Shown here: positions 13,750-26,288 of the stretch, piece by piece
How the letters are laid out: each line of letters starts with the position of its first letter
How positions within the stretch are numbered: the first letter of the stretch is position 1
Origin: Alosa alosa
Lineage: Eukaryota; Chordata; Actinopteri; Clupeiformes; Clupeidae
Direction: 5' to 3'
Length of the DNA: 64,000 bases
NCBI RefSeq assembly: GCF_017589495.1
Contig: NC_063211.1
Coordinates: 22,210,834 to 22,274,833, forward strand
Program-made: the position numbers and the translations under genes
The notes under the pieces: generated by a model
Databases searched by the model: none
What the model saw: only the letters and a program-made list of their open reading frames with translations
Told to the model about the DNA's origin: nothing

Positions 13750-14530
13750 TCATACCCATCTCTCTGAATCTATCCATCTGTCTGTCTGGAGGTGGATATA
13801 CACACACGCATACACACACAAACACACACCTACACACATATCTATGCATGAGCACTTACCCACCCACAGACAGACATTTACTGGATGATTCATAGCCACA
13901 CAGCTGAGTACCTCAGGCACAAAGCACATCTTTCCACATGTTAATGTATCAGTTTTTTTTTTACAGAGAGCTCCAGGAGCAAAGACGTTACTCTTTAAAT
14001 ACTTTGCAGGGAGGGCCTTAAAATTCGGCCCCGTTTAGTTTCCTTTCAGAGTATCCATCCCTGAAATACCCCACATTATTGGCCTGTGATACTGACACAG
14101 TAATAAATTGCCATAGCAACCACAATCATAAGTGGGGCACACTGCAGGGAATCGGAGGACCAGGATAAAAATGTTCTGTGAAGGCCTCAGGAGCTTTAAT
14201 GTCACATATATGAGTCTCCTATAATGCAGTGAAAGACACTGTCTCCCTGCCAATGGCCCATGGTGTTATACCAAGAATTGACCCAGGTGACATTTGACAG
14301 GTTTATCCTGCAAAATGATACATGGTAGTTTACAGTGATGTTAAACCACCTGTTACATGATATATTTGTTAATCTAATTCTCTCTGTCCATCATCCGCTC
14401 TTTATTTCAATCTCTCCTTCATTTCCTGGGTGTGGACTATACCACCATCAGCACTGCAGTGAGTGATCATGAAGCAGCACCATCAATATTCAGTCTGGGT
14501 AGTTCCCAACCAGACTTACACGCTGCCAAT
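13750..14530. other. Intergenic stretch without a recognised gene
   Basis: A short CA-rich patch lies near 13800-13835. The rest gives no coding similarity, RNA gene or transposon signal I can support. Confidence 0.5.
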
Positions 14531-14533
14531 AAA

Positions 14534-14565
14534 TGAGTGAGTGAGTGAGGTGAGTGAGAGAGGGG

Positions 14566-14603
<38 letters not shown>

Positions 14604-14626
14604 AGAGAGAGAGAGAAGAGAGAGAC
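14534..14626. repeat. (GAGT)n/(GA)n microsatellite
   Basis: A few GAGT units pass into about 80 bp of interrupted GA repeat. Confidence 0.95.
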
Positions 14627-15157
14627 TCTGCCTTACACATGCCGTCAAATCTAAGCATACAGTAGTTTTTCATTGCAGTCATCAGACAGTGGATTATGCA
14701 GCCCACAGACAGACTGCATGTTGCGAGTTCTTGTAGCTGAAACCACCGCTATTTGTTTTAATTTTGTTCCAATTTCATGTATAATTCCCTAAGAATGAAG
14801 AAGAGGCTGTCAGCAGCGGTAATGCCACATGCACTGTAACTATGACGTCAGGCCGTTAGTGCAGAGGAAGAAAGGGAGAGAAGACCAGACGCAGGCATTA
14901 CACATCCAGAATGTAATTAGACCAGTTCCCTGTGATCCCACGATTTGTTGAATATTTCAAAAGAGGCTCACATCCCCTGGGCCAGCTAAGGACTGCTAAG
15001 CGGAGTGAGCCCTGGGAAGCAGGAAGCCAGACAGAAGAGAATCCTTTCCCAGAGCAGCCTATAGGCTTCCCTGCTGTGGATTTGTGTGTTGCATGTAATT
15101 CGCAGGAACTAACCCTCCAAAGATGCTTTATGATGCGCATGGTCAACTGTGGTATAA

Positions 15158-15192
15158 CAAGGTCAACAATGGTCAACAATGGTCAACAATAC
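15158..15192. repeat. 10-bp tandem repeat (GGTCAACAAT)
   Basis: Three consecutive near-perfect copies of a 10-bp unit GGTCAACAAT, preceded by a partial one. Confidence 0.9.
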
Positions 15193-15509
15193 ATAAACAG
15201 GGCAATATATCATATTATATACGCATACAAATTATATATTTTAAAACTAGAAGTCCAGCACATTTTTTCCACAAAAATAAATCACGCTGAAAGGCCTATA
15301 TGATTCTAACTGTCTCACTAAATTGCATTATCCACACTCAATTCTCACTGGTATCTGCTAGACAACAAGTACCAAAACATGATTAGTTCATAGATTTCAC
15401 ATGTAAAATTAATTTTATACAACCCCACCCCCATCTTGCCTGTTCATAATTCTGAGAAATTCTTGAATTGTGTGCATGTGTGCGTTCACACGTTTATGTT
15501 TACGTGTGT

Positions 15510-15511
<2 letters not shown>

Positions 15512-15566
<55 letters not shown>
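15512..15566. repeat. (GT)n microsatellite
   Basis: A perfect GT array of 55 bp within a wider GT-rich stretch (15470-15720). Confidence 0.97.
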
Positions 15567-15568
<2 letters not shown>

Positions 15569-15729
15569 TGTGTGTTTGTCTGCGTATGTGTGTTTGTCAA
15601 ACAAACCACCATGTTTGTGCATGTGCATGCATGCGTACATATGTCTACTGTGTGAGTATGTGTCATACGTATGATTACTGTGAATGTATGTGTGTGCGTG
15701 TGTATCTGTTTATGCACATGTGTGCACAT

Positions 15730-15985
15730 GGAATGGGTGGAGGCAAACATACAGAAAAAATTGGTCATCCTAGGCCCTACAGTTGTCAAGATATTCACAG
15801 AAAACTGGGGGCTACAGATCAAAACAAAAAATGATGGTTCCATGCTATCCATGTGGGGTTACATGCCCACCAAGTTTCGTGTACCCCGGTCTTTCAGTGT
15901 CCCGGGAAGAGAAAAAAAAAAAAAAAAAAAAATCTTCTAAACCTATATGACCACCGCTTCGCTGCGTGGCGGTCATAATAATAAA
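15730..15985 (+). mobile_element. 3' part of a fish non-LTR/SINE-like repeat with hairpin end
   Basis: The motif CCACCAAGTTTCGTGTACC (15868-15886) followed by an A-rich tract (15911-15931) and the imperfect palindrome TGACCACCGC-TTCG-CTGCGTGGCGGTCA (about 15949-15976; two arms shown separated) is common in fish repeats. It ends in ATAATAATAAA. No ORF is visible. The class is uncertain. Confidence 0.5.
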
Positions 15986-16054
15986 CAGAAATAGTTTTCT
16001 GATTTTCAGAAACTTGAAAATAAAGATTTTTTCCAGTAATTATATTTATGTTCA

Positions 16055-16100
16055 TGTTCATGGTTCTTAGCAGATGCTTTTTCCCAAAGTGACTTTACAT
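16055..16100. repeat. Fragment of a fish repeat (AGCAGATGCTTTTTCCCAAAG motif)
   Basis: TTAGCAGATGCTTTTTCCCAAAG (split: TTAGCAGATGC and TTTTTCCCAAAG) is a variant of a motif scattered through many fish genomes. It recurs inverted at 24800-24823. It lies just left of the LINE target duplication. Confidence 0.5.
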
Positions 16101-16101
16101 T

Positions 16102-16118
16102 AAAGTTAACAATACAGT
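16102..16118. repeat. Left target-site duplication of the L1-like LINE
   Basis: AAAGTTAACAATACAGT occurs here and identically at 18774-18790, bracketing the LINE and its poly(A). Up to three of the A's could belong to the tail at the right copy. On the opposite strand the cut would be at TTT/AA, matching the L1 endonuclease preference. Confidence 0.9.
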
Positions 16119-18380
16119 CTCTCGATTCATTAATCACTAAATTCTACTGGAAAGATAAGACCCCAAGGATCAAACTCGCCACTCTCCAAAAACCAAAAGC
16201 AATGGGAGGACTAGAGGCCCCACACTTCCAGCACTATGCCCTGGCCAACCAGCTCCACTTCATCCACAAATGGCTACACCCCACCCCCTCAGACAACACC
16301 TGGTTAGACCTAGAACAAACAATCTGTAAAGAAATTAAAATCTCAGATCTCCCTTTCTGCAGTCAGTCGGTCAAAAAACATCCATCCTTCAAAGCCCCAA
16401 CAATTTCAGCTACTCTGACAGCCTGGTGGAGATTCTACCACATCACTGATTCACCTATAGCACCATCAATTCAAGCACCCGATTTGGAATAACCCAGATT
16501 TCACCGTCAATAAAAAACACTTAACTTTCACACATGGATGGGAAAGGGCATCACTCACCTTCAACACATTCTTCAAGACAATAATCTGGCCTCATTTTCC
16601 TGTTTGGTCCAGAAGCACGGCATCGAGTAAACACTTCTTACAATACCTGCAAATTAAATCATCTATCCTAGGAAAAATTAACATCCAGACAGCTAACCTT
16701 GACATTCCCCCACCAATCTCAGAGCTGCTTAATATTCCCTCTCCCAAAAAAAATACTCTCCCAAATTTACAAAATTATATCTTGTTCAGAAAAAACAATT
16801 GGCCTGCCATATCACAAATGGGAATCAGACTTATCAATTACTCCGGTGCCGACTTCTGGACCAAAATGTGCAAAAAACATCTACCTCATGACAAAGAATA
16901 GTAATCTACAACTAATACAATACAAGGTTCTTCACAGATTCCACTACACTGCACATAAATTGGCAAAATGGGGTTTGGCTCGGATCTTTGCACTCACTGC
17001 ACACAAAATAACCCAGATACATACATTCATGCGGTTTGGCATTGCACTCCAATCAACCACTTCTGGGTGAGTGTCACAAAATCTCTCTTCCATCTTTGGC
17101 TGTCACATCCCAGCATCCCCTTCCTTATGCATACTTGGTGATACATCCACAGTCAATTTAAGCAACTCCCGCAATAAAACACTACTGGTAGCTTGACTAT
17201 CGCCAAGAAAAACAATCCTCATGAACTGGAAATCTAGGAAAAAGCTCACATCACTCATTGGAAAAACTTGTTAACAGACTATATATCATTAGAAAACCTA
17301 TCAACTACAAACTTAATCAATACTCAGGATACAACCTCTCCTTGGTACCCCTTTATCACCTACTTACAGTCCTGACCCTCTTTGCCTGAGTTCCATCTCC
17401 ACACGATCATAACACACTTCATCAACAGATACACATATCATCGAACACTAGGCAGGGGAGGGTAGCTGGAACTATTATTGTTATTATTATTATTATTAGT
17501 AGTAATATAAATAGCATCCCCTTCTTTCCCTCCCCTTTATTTACATTCTCTGATAACTTTACTAATTTTTCTCTTTCTCTCTGCCTCTCCCATCGTTATT
17601 CTGCCGGGCCCCATTGGATGGCTTGGGAGACTTCGGTCCCCATGGTCGCTGTGTGGTTTTGGCATTGGTTGGGTCCTGTGGGTTACCTATTGGCCCTGGG
17701 CCCCGGTGTGCACCCTCCTCATACAGCTCATGCACACGCCTTGTCCTGAAGCACACAGTACGCTTTACTCTCTTTTAATCGCACTACATGTTAGGTGACA
17801 TACATAAACAAAAACTACAAAACAGGCTAGGGTAAGAGTGGAGTGCAGGTAGATGCCTCATCAGGTGTCTATCTGCATGCCTCACTTATTTTAATGCACA
17901 CATTGTTGAGGCATACATCTTACACAGGGTAAGTGTGGTGTGCATGGGGAAATCCTGACAGATATTCACCATGCATGCCCACTTCTTTAATGCTACATTC
18001 TAGATAGACCCCTCAACCTAGCCATTCACATACTGTACATATTTAGGTCAAGAGTGGCGTGTTGGGTGAAGGTCTGGGGGCCAGGTGTGGTTGGTGGTGG
18101 TAGGGGGATGTGTGCATATGCTGGGGGCCTGAGGCGGTGGGTGGCACGCAGGTCCTCCCCTCTGTCAGCTCGTCGCAGTATAACTGCAGGGGCTGGGTGG
18201 AACTGTGGCCATTAATGGTGCCCAGGTTGGCAATCAGTCAGGCAATCAACCAGGCAATCAGTTATTCCTATTATTATACTTATCATTAATAGAATAATTA
18301 CAACTCCTCTCCTGAAACCCTCCCTCTCTATGTTCCAGCTTCTCTCCTCCTGGCCCAACAGCAAACCAGCCTTATACATA

Positions 18381-18414
<34 letters not shown>

Positions 18415-18773
18415 TCCTCACATACTCACTACCCCTCACCCCCATCCCCACCCCCATCCCAACACCACCTCATTCACACTCTTAGAGCTACCATCCCAGC
18501 CCCCCATCCCCCTTCTTTTCATTCCGGTCATCAATTTCATCCCTGATAATCATATCTGTAATCATCCTGGGACGCAAATCATCCTTAGCCTTTCTGTTAT
18601 TAATGTTATGTTGTGTTATGTTTGTGGAAGCCAAGTCAATGTGATGTCTTGTTAAGTTACAGTATGTGTTTATGTAATGTACGTCTGTTTGTCGTATGTA
18701 GTATTCATGTGCATGTCGTAGTGTTGCATTTTCTGTAATGTCAATGATGTTTGCAAAAAAAAAAAAAAAAAAA
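16119..18773 (+). mobile_element. 5'-truncated L1/Tx1-like LINE insertion
   Basis: This 2.65-kb insertion begins inside ORF2, downstream of the reverse transcriptase catalytic core. The first frame reads SLDSLITKFYWKDKTPRIKL, then LQKPKAMGGLEAPHFQHYA, characteristic of L1 ORF2 after the RT domain. NLQLIQYKVLHRFHYTAHKL (16905-16964) is the later conserved block, in another frame. Several frameshifts and stops show it is dead. The 3' UTR (about 17200-18750) is non-coding, contains a (CA)n run at 18382-18410 and a C-rich stretch, and ends in a 22-bp poly(A). It is flanked by a perfect 17-bp target duplication. Confidence 0.88.
18382..18410. repeat. (CA)n microsatellite in the LINE 3' UTR
   Basis: About 14 CA units followed by C-rich (CCCCAT)-like repeats up to 18465. 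Confidence 0.95.
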
Positions 18774-18776
18774 AAA
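18755..18776 (+). repeat. Poly(A) tail of the LINE
   Basis: A run of 22 A's directly followed by the right copy of the target duplication. Confidence 0.9.
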
Positions 18777-18790
18777 GTTAACAATACAGT
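18774..18790. repeat. Right target-site duplication of the L1-like LINE
   Basis: AAAGTTAACAATACAGT, identical to 16102-16118. It also contains the TACAGT left end of mariner-like copy 2, so the LINE landed at the very tip of that older element. Confidence 0.9.
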
Positions 18791-20240
18791 TTTTAATACA
18801 ACTGTTTACTTACACACATTTTCAAAACTCATTTTCTGTGCTTATTTTTCAAAACTCTACACTAAAATAATACTAAAAATAAACTACTAATAAGAAATGT
18901 CAATATTAGTTATTATTAAACAGATAATTGTACGAAGAGCAGTATCGCAACGTCACATATTACCAGCCATCCCGTATTTCCAACCTCTTACGTGTAGGCT
19001 AGTGTCACTTAATATTAATTTCTATACAAACCAAGACGGTGGATTCCTTAAGAAACGCAAGCACCCACACCATAATGTATCTAAATTAGCAATGTACCAA
19101 AAATTTAATTTTACCGTGACTCCAAGAGCTCAGCATTGTAAGGCTGCCTGTACAAATCCGCTTGGAGCTCCAGTGGAATTTTGATTTGCGACGAGAATTC
19201 TTGGGCTGACCGTTGATGTGCCGTGAGAAAGGTTGGGAATAGGCCCAGCACTAACTCCGAGTGTGGTAAATAAAATCAGATATTTCAGGCAAAGCCCCGG
19301 TAAGAAGAAAACAAGATTTTGCTCAAATCTACACACCTATGGCTACTGAAAAATGTAAGGTTCATTTATCAAATGTTATTTTGAAGTATTAAAAAACATT
19401 TTTGTTTTAACATTTTCGAATGAAATGGTTGGTAATTAGCACGTTTAAAATAAATCATTCCGCCAATGAGGGATCACAGAATCACAGACTCTTCTTGACT
19501 GTGACATCTTAGTGTTGATGGAAAGCTGACATAACAGACACTCATCAGAGGACCGCAAAGGGTGAGAGGGAATGTAGAGCTGGATCATGAAACTACTCAA
19601 ACTGCTTATACACTCATTATTTGCACACAAACATGTCTTTCAAACACCATAACCCTACACCAAATCTGCAAAAGCATACAGTACTAATTCTCAGAGTTTG
19701 ACTCAGTTTTCAATTTCCTAAAACACATTTTGCAAAACACCACACACAATTTTCTACCTAAAATCTAACAGGAAGTAACTTGATTTAATTCCTAAAACAA
19801 CGCCTATCAAAATGCCATACTTATTCACCACTTCATACTCAGTTTTCAATGTAGACACTCATTAATTTACTGAACACCATCCAACCATTGCCTTAGTATA
19901 TTGTAGGCCTAGAACAGAGTTTCTAGAGGATTTCTGGTTGAAATGTTCAGGACCAATGCATATACTTTGAAATGAAAATTAATTGGGCTTTAACGTAATG
20001 TTCTACAAAAGTCGACTCAATGTTGTTTTCTGTTCCTCCAGAAATGCCTTAGAATGCACGTTGGTTTCTGCAGTTGAAAGGGTCTATAGGCCTATGAATA
20101 TGCATACCCAGCTTTGAATGTTTGAACATTTTGAATGTTATGTGCCATTTTGCTGGAGATTTGAGGCATTTTGTGTGAGCAATTCTGGGTTTAGAGTTTT
20201 GAAAAATAGACAGAGTTTTGAAAATGTGTGTAAAAAACTA
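18787..20240. mobile_element. Mariner-like non-autonomous DNA element, copy 2
   Basis: Left end CAGTTTTTAATACAACTG, then ACACACATTTTCAAAACTC and ATTTTTCAAAACTCTA. The right end is the reverse complement of AGAGTTTTGAAAAATAGA, then GAGTTTTGAAAATGTGTGT and AAAAAACTAG. The terminal inverted repeats run for about 60 bp. The right half (19690-20240) is homologous, inverted, to copy 3 at 23933-25032. No transposase domain is recognisable. Confidence 0.7.
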
Positions 20241-20244
20241 GCAA

Positions 20245-23200
20245 GGTGCAGATCTAGTGTCCTACCAGCCAGAGTAAAGGATTTTAATTTAATTTCCGGC
20301 TGCTAGGAAGCCAATGAAGAGTAATTAACATAGGAGCTATGCGTGTCTTCACATCTGATCACATGTGTGTACTGTAATGTTTATTTCAGTTTTGGATACA
20401 CACATGTATTTTTGGAGTTTTCAGAATTGAATGAAAGGCATCACACTATAGCATAGGTTTTACATGAACAATGATGCACCAGCCTTCCTCACTAATATAT
20501 CAATACAGCTATATGCTCTGTAATATCAACTTTCAAACAAGGTTGTACATTTCAGGGGTAATCTGGATTGACATTCACCTTACTGAATAGAAGATTAAGC
20601 CCTCAGACTTGCAGAATACTCTAGGGGAACCAGGGGGTTAATTGCTCTGCTGACCTGGAAAAGATGACACACACACACACGCACAGACACACACATTTGT
20701 GGCATGTCGTTAGCCCAGCTGTTTACAGTAACTGCCTTTGTGTTAACGTTTCAGGTTAAAAGCTGTCAGTCAGAGTAACTGTATAAGTGCATGAGTGCAG
20801 ACATTGGGATCAATTTTGCCCTTGACATGAATTTTCCATTCAGTCCTATACAAGAAGCCCCTTGAAGGAATGTAACATCAATATATCAAAGGCACTTTAC
20901 TTTGTGTAGTGTAGCAGTCATACATTCAGAAAGACAGGCAGACAGTAAAATAGACAGCTAAATATTAAACAGAGAGATCGAGAGAAAGAAATAAACCAAA
21001 CTATAGCTTATAGAAATTATAGCCTAGTTCTGCAAATACTGTGCATAGGTCAAATATTAAGACAACACCCTGATAACACCGCAACTTAATGAGCACCCAA
21101 TTCACAATGCACCTCATTTACTTCCAGCCAAATACATTATGAATGCATTAAAACACATTATTTCCATGAAGCCCGGGGAACTGCAGGAAGTGTGGGTGGT
21201 TGAGCGAGCACAGGCTGACTAAATGATCAGGATTTAGACGCTCACGGCCAGTTCATAGAGGTCAGACCACTTCGGGTGAAAAACAAATATTCTCCAATCA
21301 GCGTCAGAAATGTTCCATGAGGGTAGTGGGCCAGTTGCTGGCTTCTGCCCACAAACCAAGGCAGTGGTGTATCTGAGTAATTGCTTATTGTGAAAGGTAC
21401 TTTAGGGATACTGCGCAGAGACAAATCCCACTGGAGCAATCATGAAATTATTCGAGACAAAAATATTTTTTAGGGGAAAATAAAAGTTAACAGACATCTT
21501 GTCTAGACAAAGAAATACTGAGTTACAAAATAAATTAAAAATTATACATTAAGTTGGCAAGAGCTTCTCACTCATGTTGATTTGATGTTTATAATTACTT
21601 TCATAGGCAAAAATGTACCAGACAGTCTTCATACCTTAGCTGCTATCAATAAAGCTAGGAAGAATATTCAGCATTATTGACCACCCGCCCACAAAAGAGG
21701 GGCAGCTTTGGTAGTAGAACTATAACTCTGCCGACAACATCTTTTTATATTGACCACCTCTGCAGTTAGATCAATACTAGAGACCCATGAGAGTTGGACT
21801 GAGAGACCCAGACTGTGGTTCAACATTATGAGTTCTTTATTGCCCTGCACTCTGTCGTCTGCATCCCGCACCTAGTACTGCAATGCTCAATCAAGAGTGT
21901 TGTGCAGATACTGAGGCAACTGGCAAGTTTCTCTCACTTAAAATACTGAATGTATTGGCCAATAACCTGTTCATGAAGACATTCTGACACTGTATCACAC
22001 ACACACACACCGATGAGAGGTGTGGAGAGTATAGGCAAGCAGAGATTTTTGAGAGAATTTACACTGCAACACCCACACAAATACACACTATGATTGATAA
22101 AAGAGATAAATTATTTATTTGCGATGTTTTAAAAAAATGCCTTTCTGCACACTCTGTTCAGAGATCCTTCTCTACAGGGTCCTTCACTGCAGTGATCTAC
22201 CACTTGCTAGGGAGCTTAGCATCTTGCTGTTCTAACGCTGAGAATGTCACAGGCCACAGTGGTTCGCAGGGGACAGTTTGAGAGGTGGGATGGGATACAG
22301 AGGAAATTGGTATCGCAAACACAGCTTTGCAGAGGTCTTATAAAGGGATATGACAGGGTCTGGCAGCACAAGGCAGGTGGTCTGTATATTAATGCATATT
22401 AATGGATGCACAATGCCATATATGCTCTGTCTGCTGCCATGTGTATCTTATCCAGGGTTATTTTGTGAATTGTGGTGCTTATTGACCTTAAATGGAGTTA
22501 GGCGGTCAAGAAAAAAAAAAACACAAATACAGTCAGGCACATTCCCGTTACTCTGACAGTAGTCTTTGTGATGTGGGTTTTAACATTTGAGGTCAACGTA
22601 TTTTGTGCTTCAGCAGAAATTAAGAGAAATATTGCAGGGATCTTGGGGTGATAAAAGTGCAAAAGTGTGCTCTCTCATGGTGGATCATGGCGATAATGAT
22701 CTTGCGCAGGATAGGGAGGATAAGGGTTCTTTTTCATTCAGGATTTTGTTTGTGTGACTGGGCTGGTCACCACTAGATGGCTTGCTGGGGCAAGGTGAGG
22801 ATCGAGAAGCCCAATCAGCCTTGTTCCTGCATTTCAGGAAGTAACATCAATTCATGTTGGTATTGTGTTACATTGCATCAGTTACATCAGTTGGTAAAAA
22901 TACACTTGTCTTAGAGCTGAGTCCCAAACTGGGTGGGGTTCAGTTGTCATACATCACATAAACTTGAATGGCCTCATATTCAGGACTGCAGGATACAAGG
23001 GCCAAACGTGTCCTTTTAAAGTATAGCCTACTTCAGCATGGTCAAAGCTCTGTCTCTGGTACAAAATACCAAATGAGAAGTTGTCCTCATATATTTGAGA
23101 GACCACACAGCTGCATTTGTGAGTGAAAGCAGAAGATACTTTGCCTTAAAATAGTTTCCAAGTGGAGTTATTTATTTCTTGTCGCAGTGCTGGCTGACCT

Positions 23201-23925
23201 GTGCTGTTTCTGCTCTCATTGCAAAGCCAGAGTAATGTTGACTAAGTCCCTGCGGAGCTCAAGACAGTGAAGAATGTTTATGTTTGCAGATGGTGGCTGT
23301 ACTTGGTGTGGAAAAGGAGGGGGAAGAGTTTACAATACAGAGAAGCCAGGATGCGTATACGCTGAGGTCATATCAACCACATGGACATTTGGAGGATTGG
23401 AGAGTGTAATTTAAAATAAAAAAAAAAAAAAATAAAAAAAAAAGGTTTGTCATCTGGGCGCTGTGCCTTGTGGAAAATGGTTTTGTCATGAGTTTTACTG
23501 ACCTCTTTCTCTTTAAGAATAATTAGGTGAGGCACCAGCAAAGTTCTGTAGACCATGTCAGCGAGTTACTTGGTTCTGTGAGGGATCTATTGTGAGGCTT
23601 TTCAAGGTAATAAGCCCTCATGTTAAACTGAGGCACATGGACCTTATTCCAGATAGTCCACTGAAGAGAAGATTCACCACAGTTTACAATGGGGTGACTG
23701 TTTCCATGTGAAAGCAGTGCAGCATTTGACCGTGCCTCTGTACATTTAAAGGTCTTGTGACTTGCATGACATTAAAATGTGTCCAGGCATGGATTTGAAA
23801 ATTCATCTTAAAAGCCATATAGTGTGCTACACATTCTAAACTTTTCTTGAATGGTACTGTATAATCACAGCTACAACACAAACATGTTATAATCTGTTTT
23901 CTATATAGCTGAAATGAAATCATTT
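20245..23925. other. Intergenic stretch without a recognised gene
   Basis: About 3.7 kb of unremarkable sequence between two inverted mariner-like copies. Small A-rich runs lie at 22508-22519 and 23409-23443, and a CA-rich patch at 20668-20695. Short ORFs show no known motif. Confidence 0.5.
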
Positions 23926-23932
23926 TATTTTA

Positions 23933-25032
23933 CAGTTTTTTTATCAGACACATTTTTACAACTCTGTGTCTATTTTTCAAAACTCTAAACTGTCAAACAC
24001 ATCTGTAAAGCAAACATTTGCCTAACGCTTTTGTCATAGGACATTTTGGATACATCACACTGTTGCTCAAAACCTAAAGCTCTTCTGTCTTGCATGGGCT
24101 TCTATTTCCAAGGGTGAAAGTCATCTGCAGAGAGAAGTTGAAATTCACAGTAAACATGTAAGCAATATTGAAACCAAAAAGTAGTGATTTCCCCCAAATA
24201 ATTTGCTGTTGTGAATACAGTATTTTACAAAATAAAAATGACTAGATGTACATGGAGTTTTGAAAAAGCTGATTTTGCCAAAGACAGAAATTACTGTATT
24301 TCCAAAGAAAGAAATTACTGACTAAATTACTTGGCTTTTCACAGAGAAAACGTATTACTGTGCATGTGTTTGGGAACAAACATTGTTCCATAAGGCATTT
24401 CCAGAAAACAAAATTAAGCTGCGGTAATGGTAACTTGGGGACAAAAGACAAGATTTACGTAAAATCGACTTTTTTGTAGAACATTACGCTAAAGTCCAAT
24501 TCATTTTCATTTCAAAGTATCTGCATTGGTTCTGAACATTTCAACCGGAAATCCTCTAGGAACAGATTGAAAGGGTTTATACTTATATTTAGATATCTAT
24601 TTAGGCATATACTTTGTTTATTAAGCGTTTCTTATGCGTTATGGTTTGTATATTATAGTATAGTATTTTCATTAGGCTATTGATTGAATTGACATTGTTG
24701 TTTATTATTGCTGTTCTCCTTGGTGTAGTCTTACCAACTTTTTAAATTGTTTTGGCCTACTGTTAAATGTAATTATTGTATTGTTGTTACTCATATGTTG
24801 CTTTGGACAAAAGCGTCTGCTAAATACCTTAACCATAGGCCTACCAAAGGCAATGATCGGATGGTGTTCAGTAGGTCTAAAGTAATGGCTGTTTGTACAT
24901 TGAGGACTGAGTGTGAATAAGTGGCGAATAAGTGTGCCATTTTGATAGCTTGTGTTTGAAAAATGAAATCAAGTTACTCCCTGTAATTTTTGAGTGTTAG
25001 GTCGAAAATTGTGCAAAGTTGAAAAAAAGTGT
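23933..25032. mobile_element. Mariner-like non-autonomous DNA element, copy 3
   Basis: The left end TACAGTTTTTTTATCAGACAC followed by ATTTTTCAAAACTCTAAAC matches the right end of copy 2 in inverse orientation. The right end is a decayed GTTGAAAAAAAGTGTAA (expected AAAAACTGTA). Internal blocks shared with copy 2 include TTGTAGAACATTACG, TTTCATTTCAAAGTAT and GGATGGTGTTCAGTA. At 24800-24823 a GTCTGCTAAATAC block carries the inverse of the motif near 16070. About 1.1 kb, with no coding capacity. Confidence 0.7.
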
Positions 25033-25243
25033 AATAAGTTTTACCTTGTAGGCTATTTTATCTTGCATCTATGAATGTAAATAGTTCTAAGTTTAAAATA
25101 CATGTAGAACTATCCAAACTGCCATCAATCTCATTTTAGCTGTGTACAAGATATTGCATCACATAAACAAAAAGGCAACAAGCCAAACAACATCATACGC
25201 ATGACATCATCTGTAAGACCATATGCAGCTTATTTAATTATCA

Positions 25244-25254
25244 CAATAATAATG

Positions 25255-25304
<50 letters not shown>
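25244..25304. repeat. (AAT)n microsatellite
   Basis: About 60 bp of ATA/AAT trinucleotide repeat with one GAT interruption. Confidence 0.97.
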
Positions 25305-25305
<1 letters not shown>

Positions 25306-25309
25306 TCTC

Positions 25310-26020
25310 GAGCTCCAGTCCTGTCTTGAAAGGAATCTTATAGACATCCTCTTGCTATCTATTTATCATATCAGTAGAGGTAAACATCCTCTTGTGAACA
25401 AGCTGAATCTATGTAAAGTTAACATGTTTAGTTATTCATATGCATTCAAATGCAATGTTGGATGCATAAGATTGTGAATACACTCCGGATGAGGTAATAA
25501 AATGTAAGTGAATTGTTCACTTACAACAATATATTATAAAAACAGCTATTTTATAAAAACGTATACAAGCACTTGACATTTTGTTTAGGCCTACGTTACA
25601 CAAATGAAATGGCAAAAAACATTTAACACCAAACATAAGAAGGCTATGGTTTGGAGAGAGGTATTTTGTGTTTTCTTAGTACATATTGTAATTACAAATA
25701 TGTCAATGAAACTATCATTATTTAAGACTAACGTTAAGATTGATTAGACTAAATGTTTAGCCTGCTAGTAGGCTAAATATGTTACGAAAGTTACCTTAAC
25801 TTATAACGTTAGCTCTGCAAAGCAGTTCTTTCTCTTTCAGCGACAACTTTCACTTTCTAAAAACTGGTCGAAGGTTACAACACCTGTTGTGCATCAACGT
25901 GTTCATCTAGTAGCCTACTAGAAGACTAATGTTTGAGAACATTAATCTGCCGGTTGAAGGACTTCTTAGCCATTTTTATACTTGTTGATTAAAATCAGGG
26001 TAGCCTACATCCATTCTACC
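25310..26020. other. Stretch upstream of a candidate promoter; no gene seen
   Basis: AT-rich sequence with no recognisable coding or repeat signal. Confidence 0.45.
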
Positions 26021-26037
26021 CCGGGAGATTCATGGTT

Positions 26038-26051
26038 GTTTCCAAGGCAAC
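26038..26051. promoter_or_regulatory. RFX (X-box)-like site
   Basis: GTTTCCAAGGCAAC matches the palindromic RFX site GTTGCC-N2-GGCAAC except for one position in the left half. It lies between two CCCGGG sequences (26021 and 26071) about 250-500 bp upstream of the candidate exon at 26569. Functional use is inference. Confidence 0.35.
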
Positions 26052-26288
26052 AAGCAGACCCTTGCCCTTCCCGGGATACTGACATTCATTAGGAGCATTC
26101 CAAGTTGGACTGTAATAGGGTGGTACTGTCTTTTGATATTTTTCTTTAAACTACAAATTTCTTCTGTGCACAGCAAATATTGGCATTCTTTTGTATAACT
26201 ACTATATTAATTGTTTATACCACATAGATTATTCATATATCACTATTATTACATCGGTAATTATTCATTTACAAAATACATACCCCTT

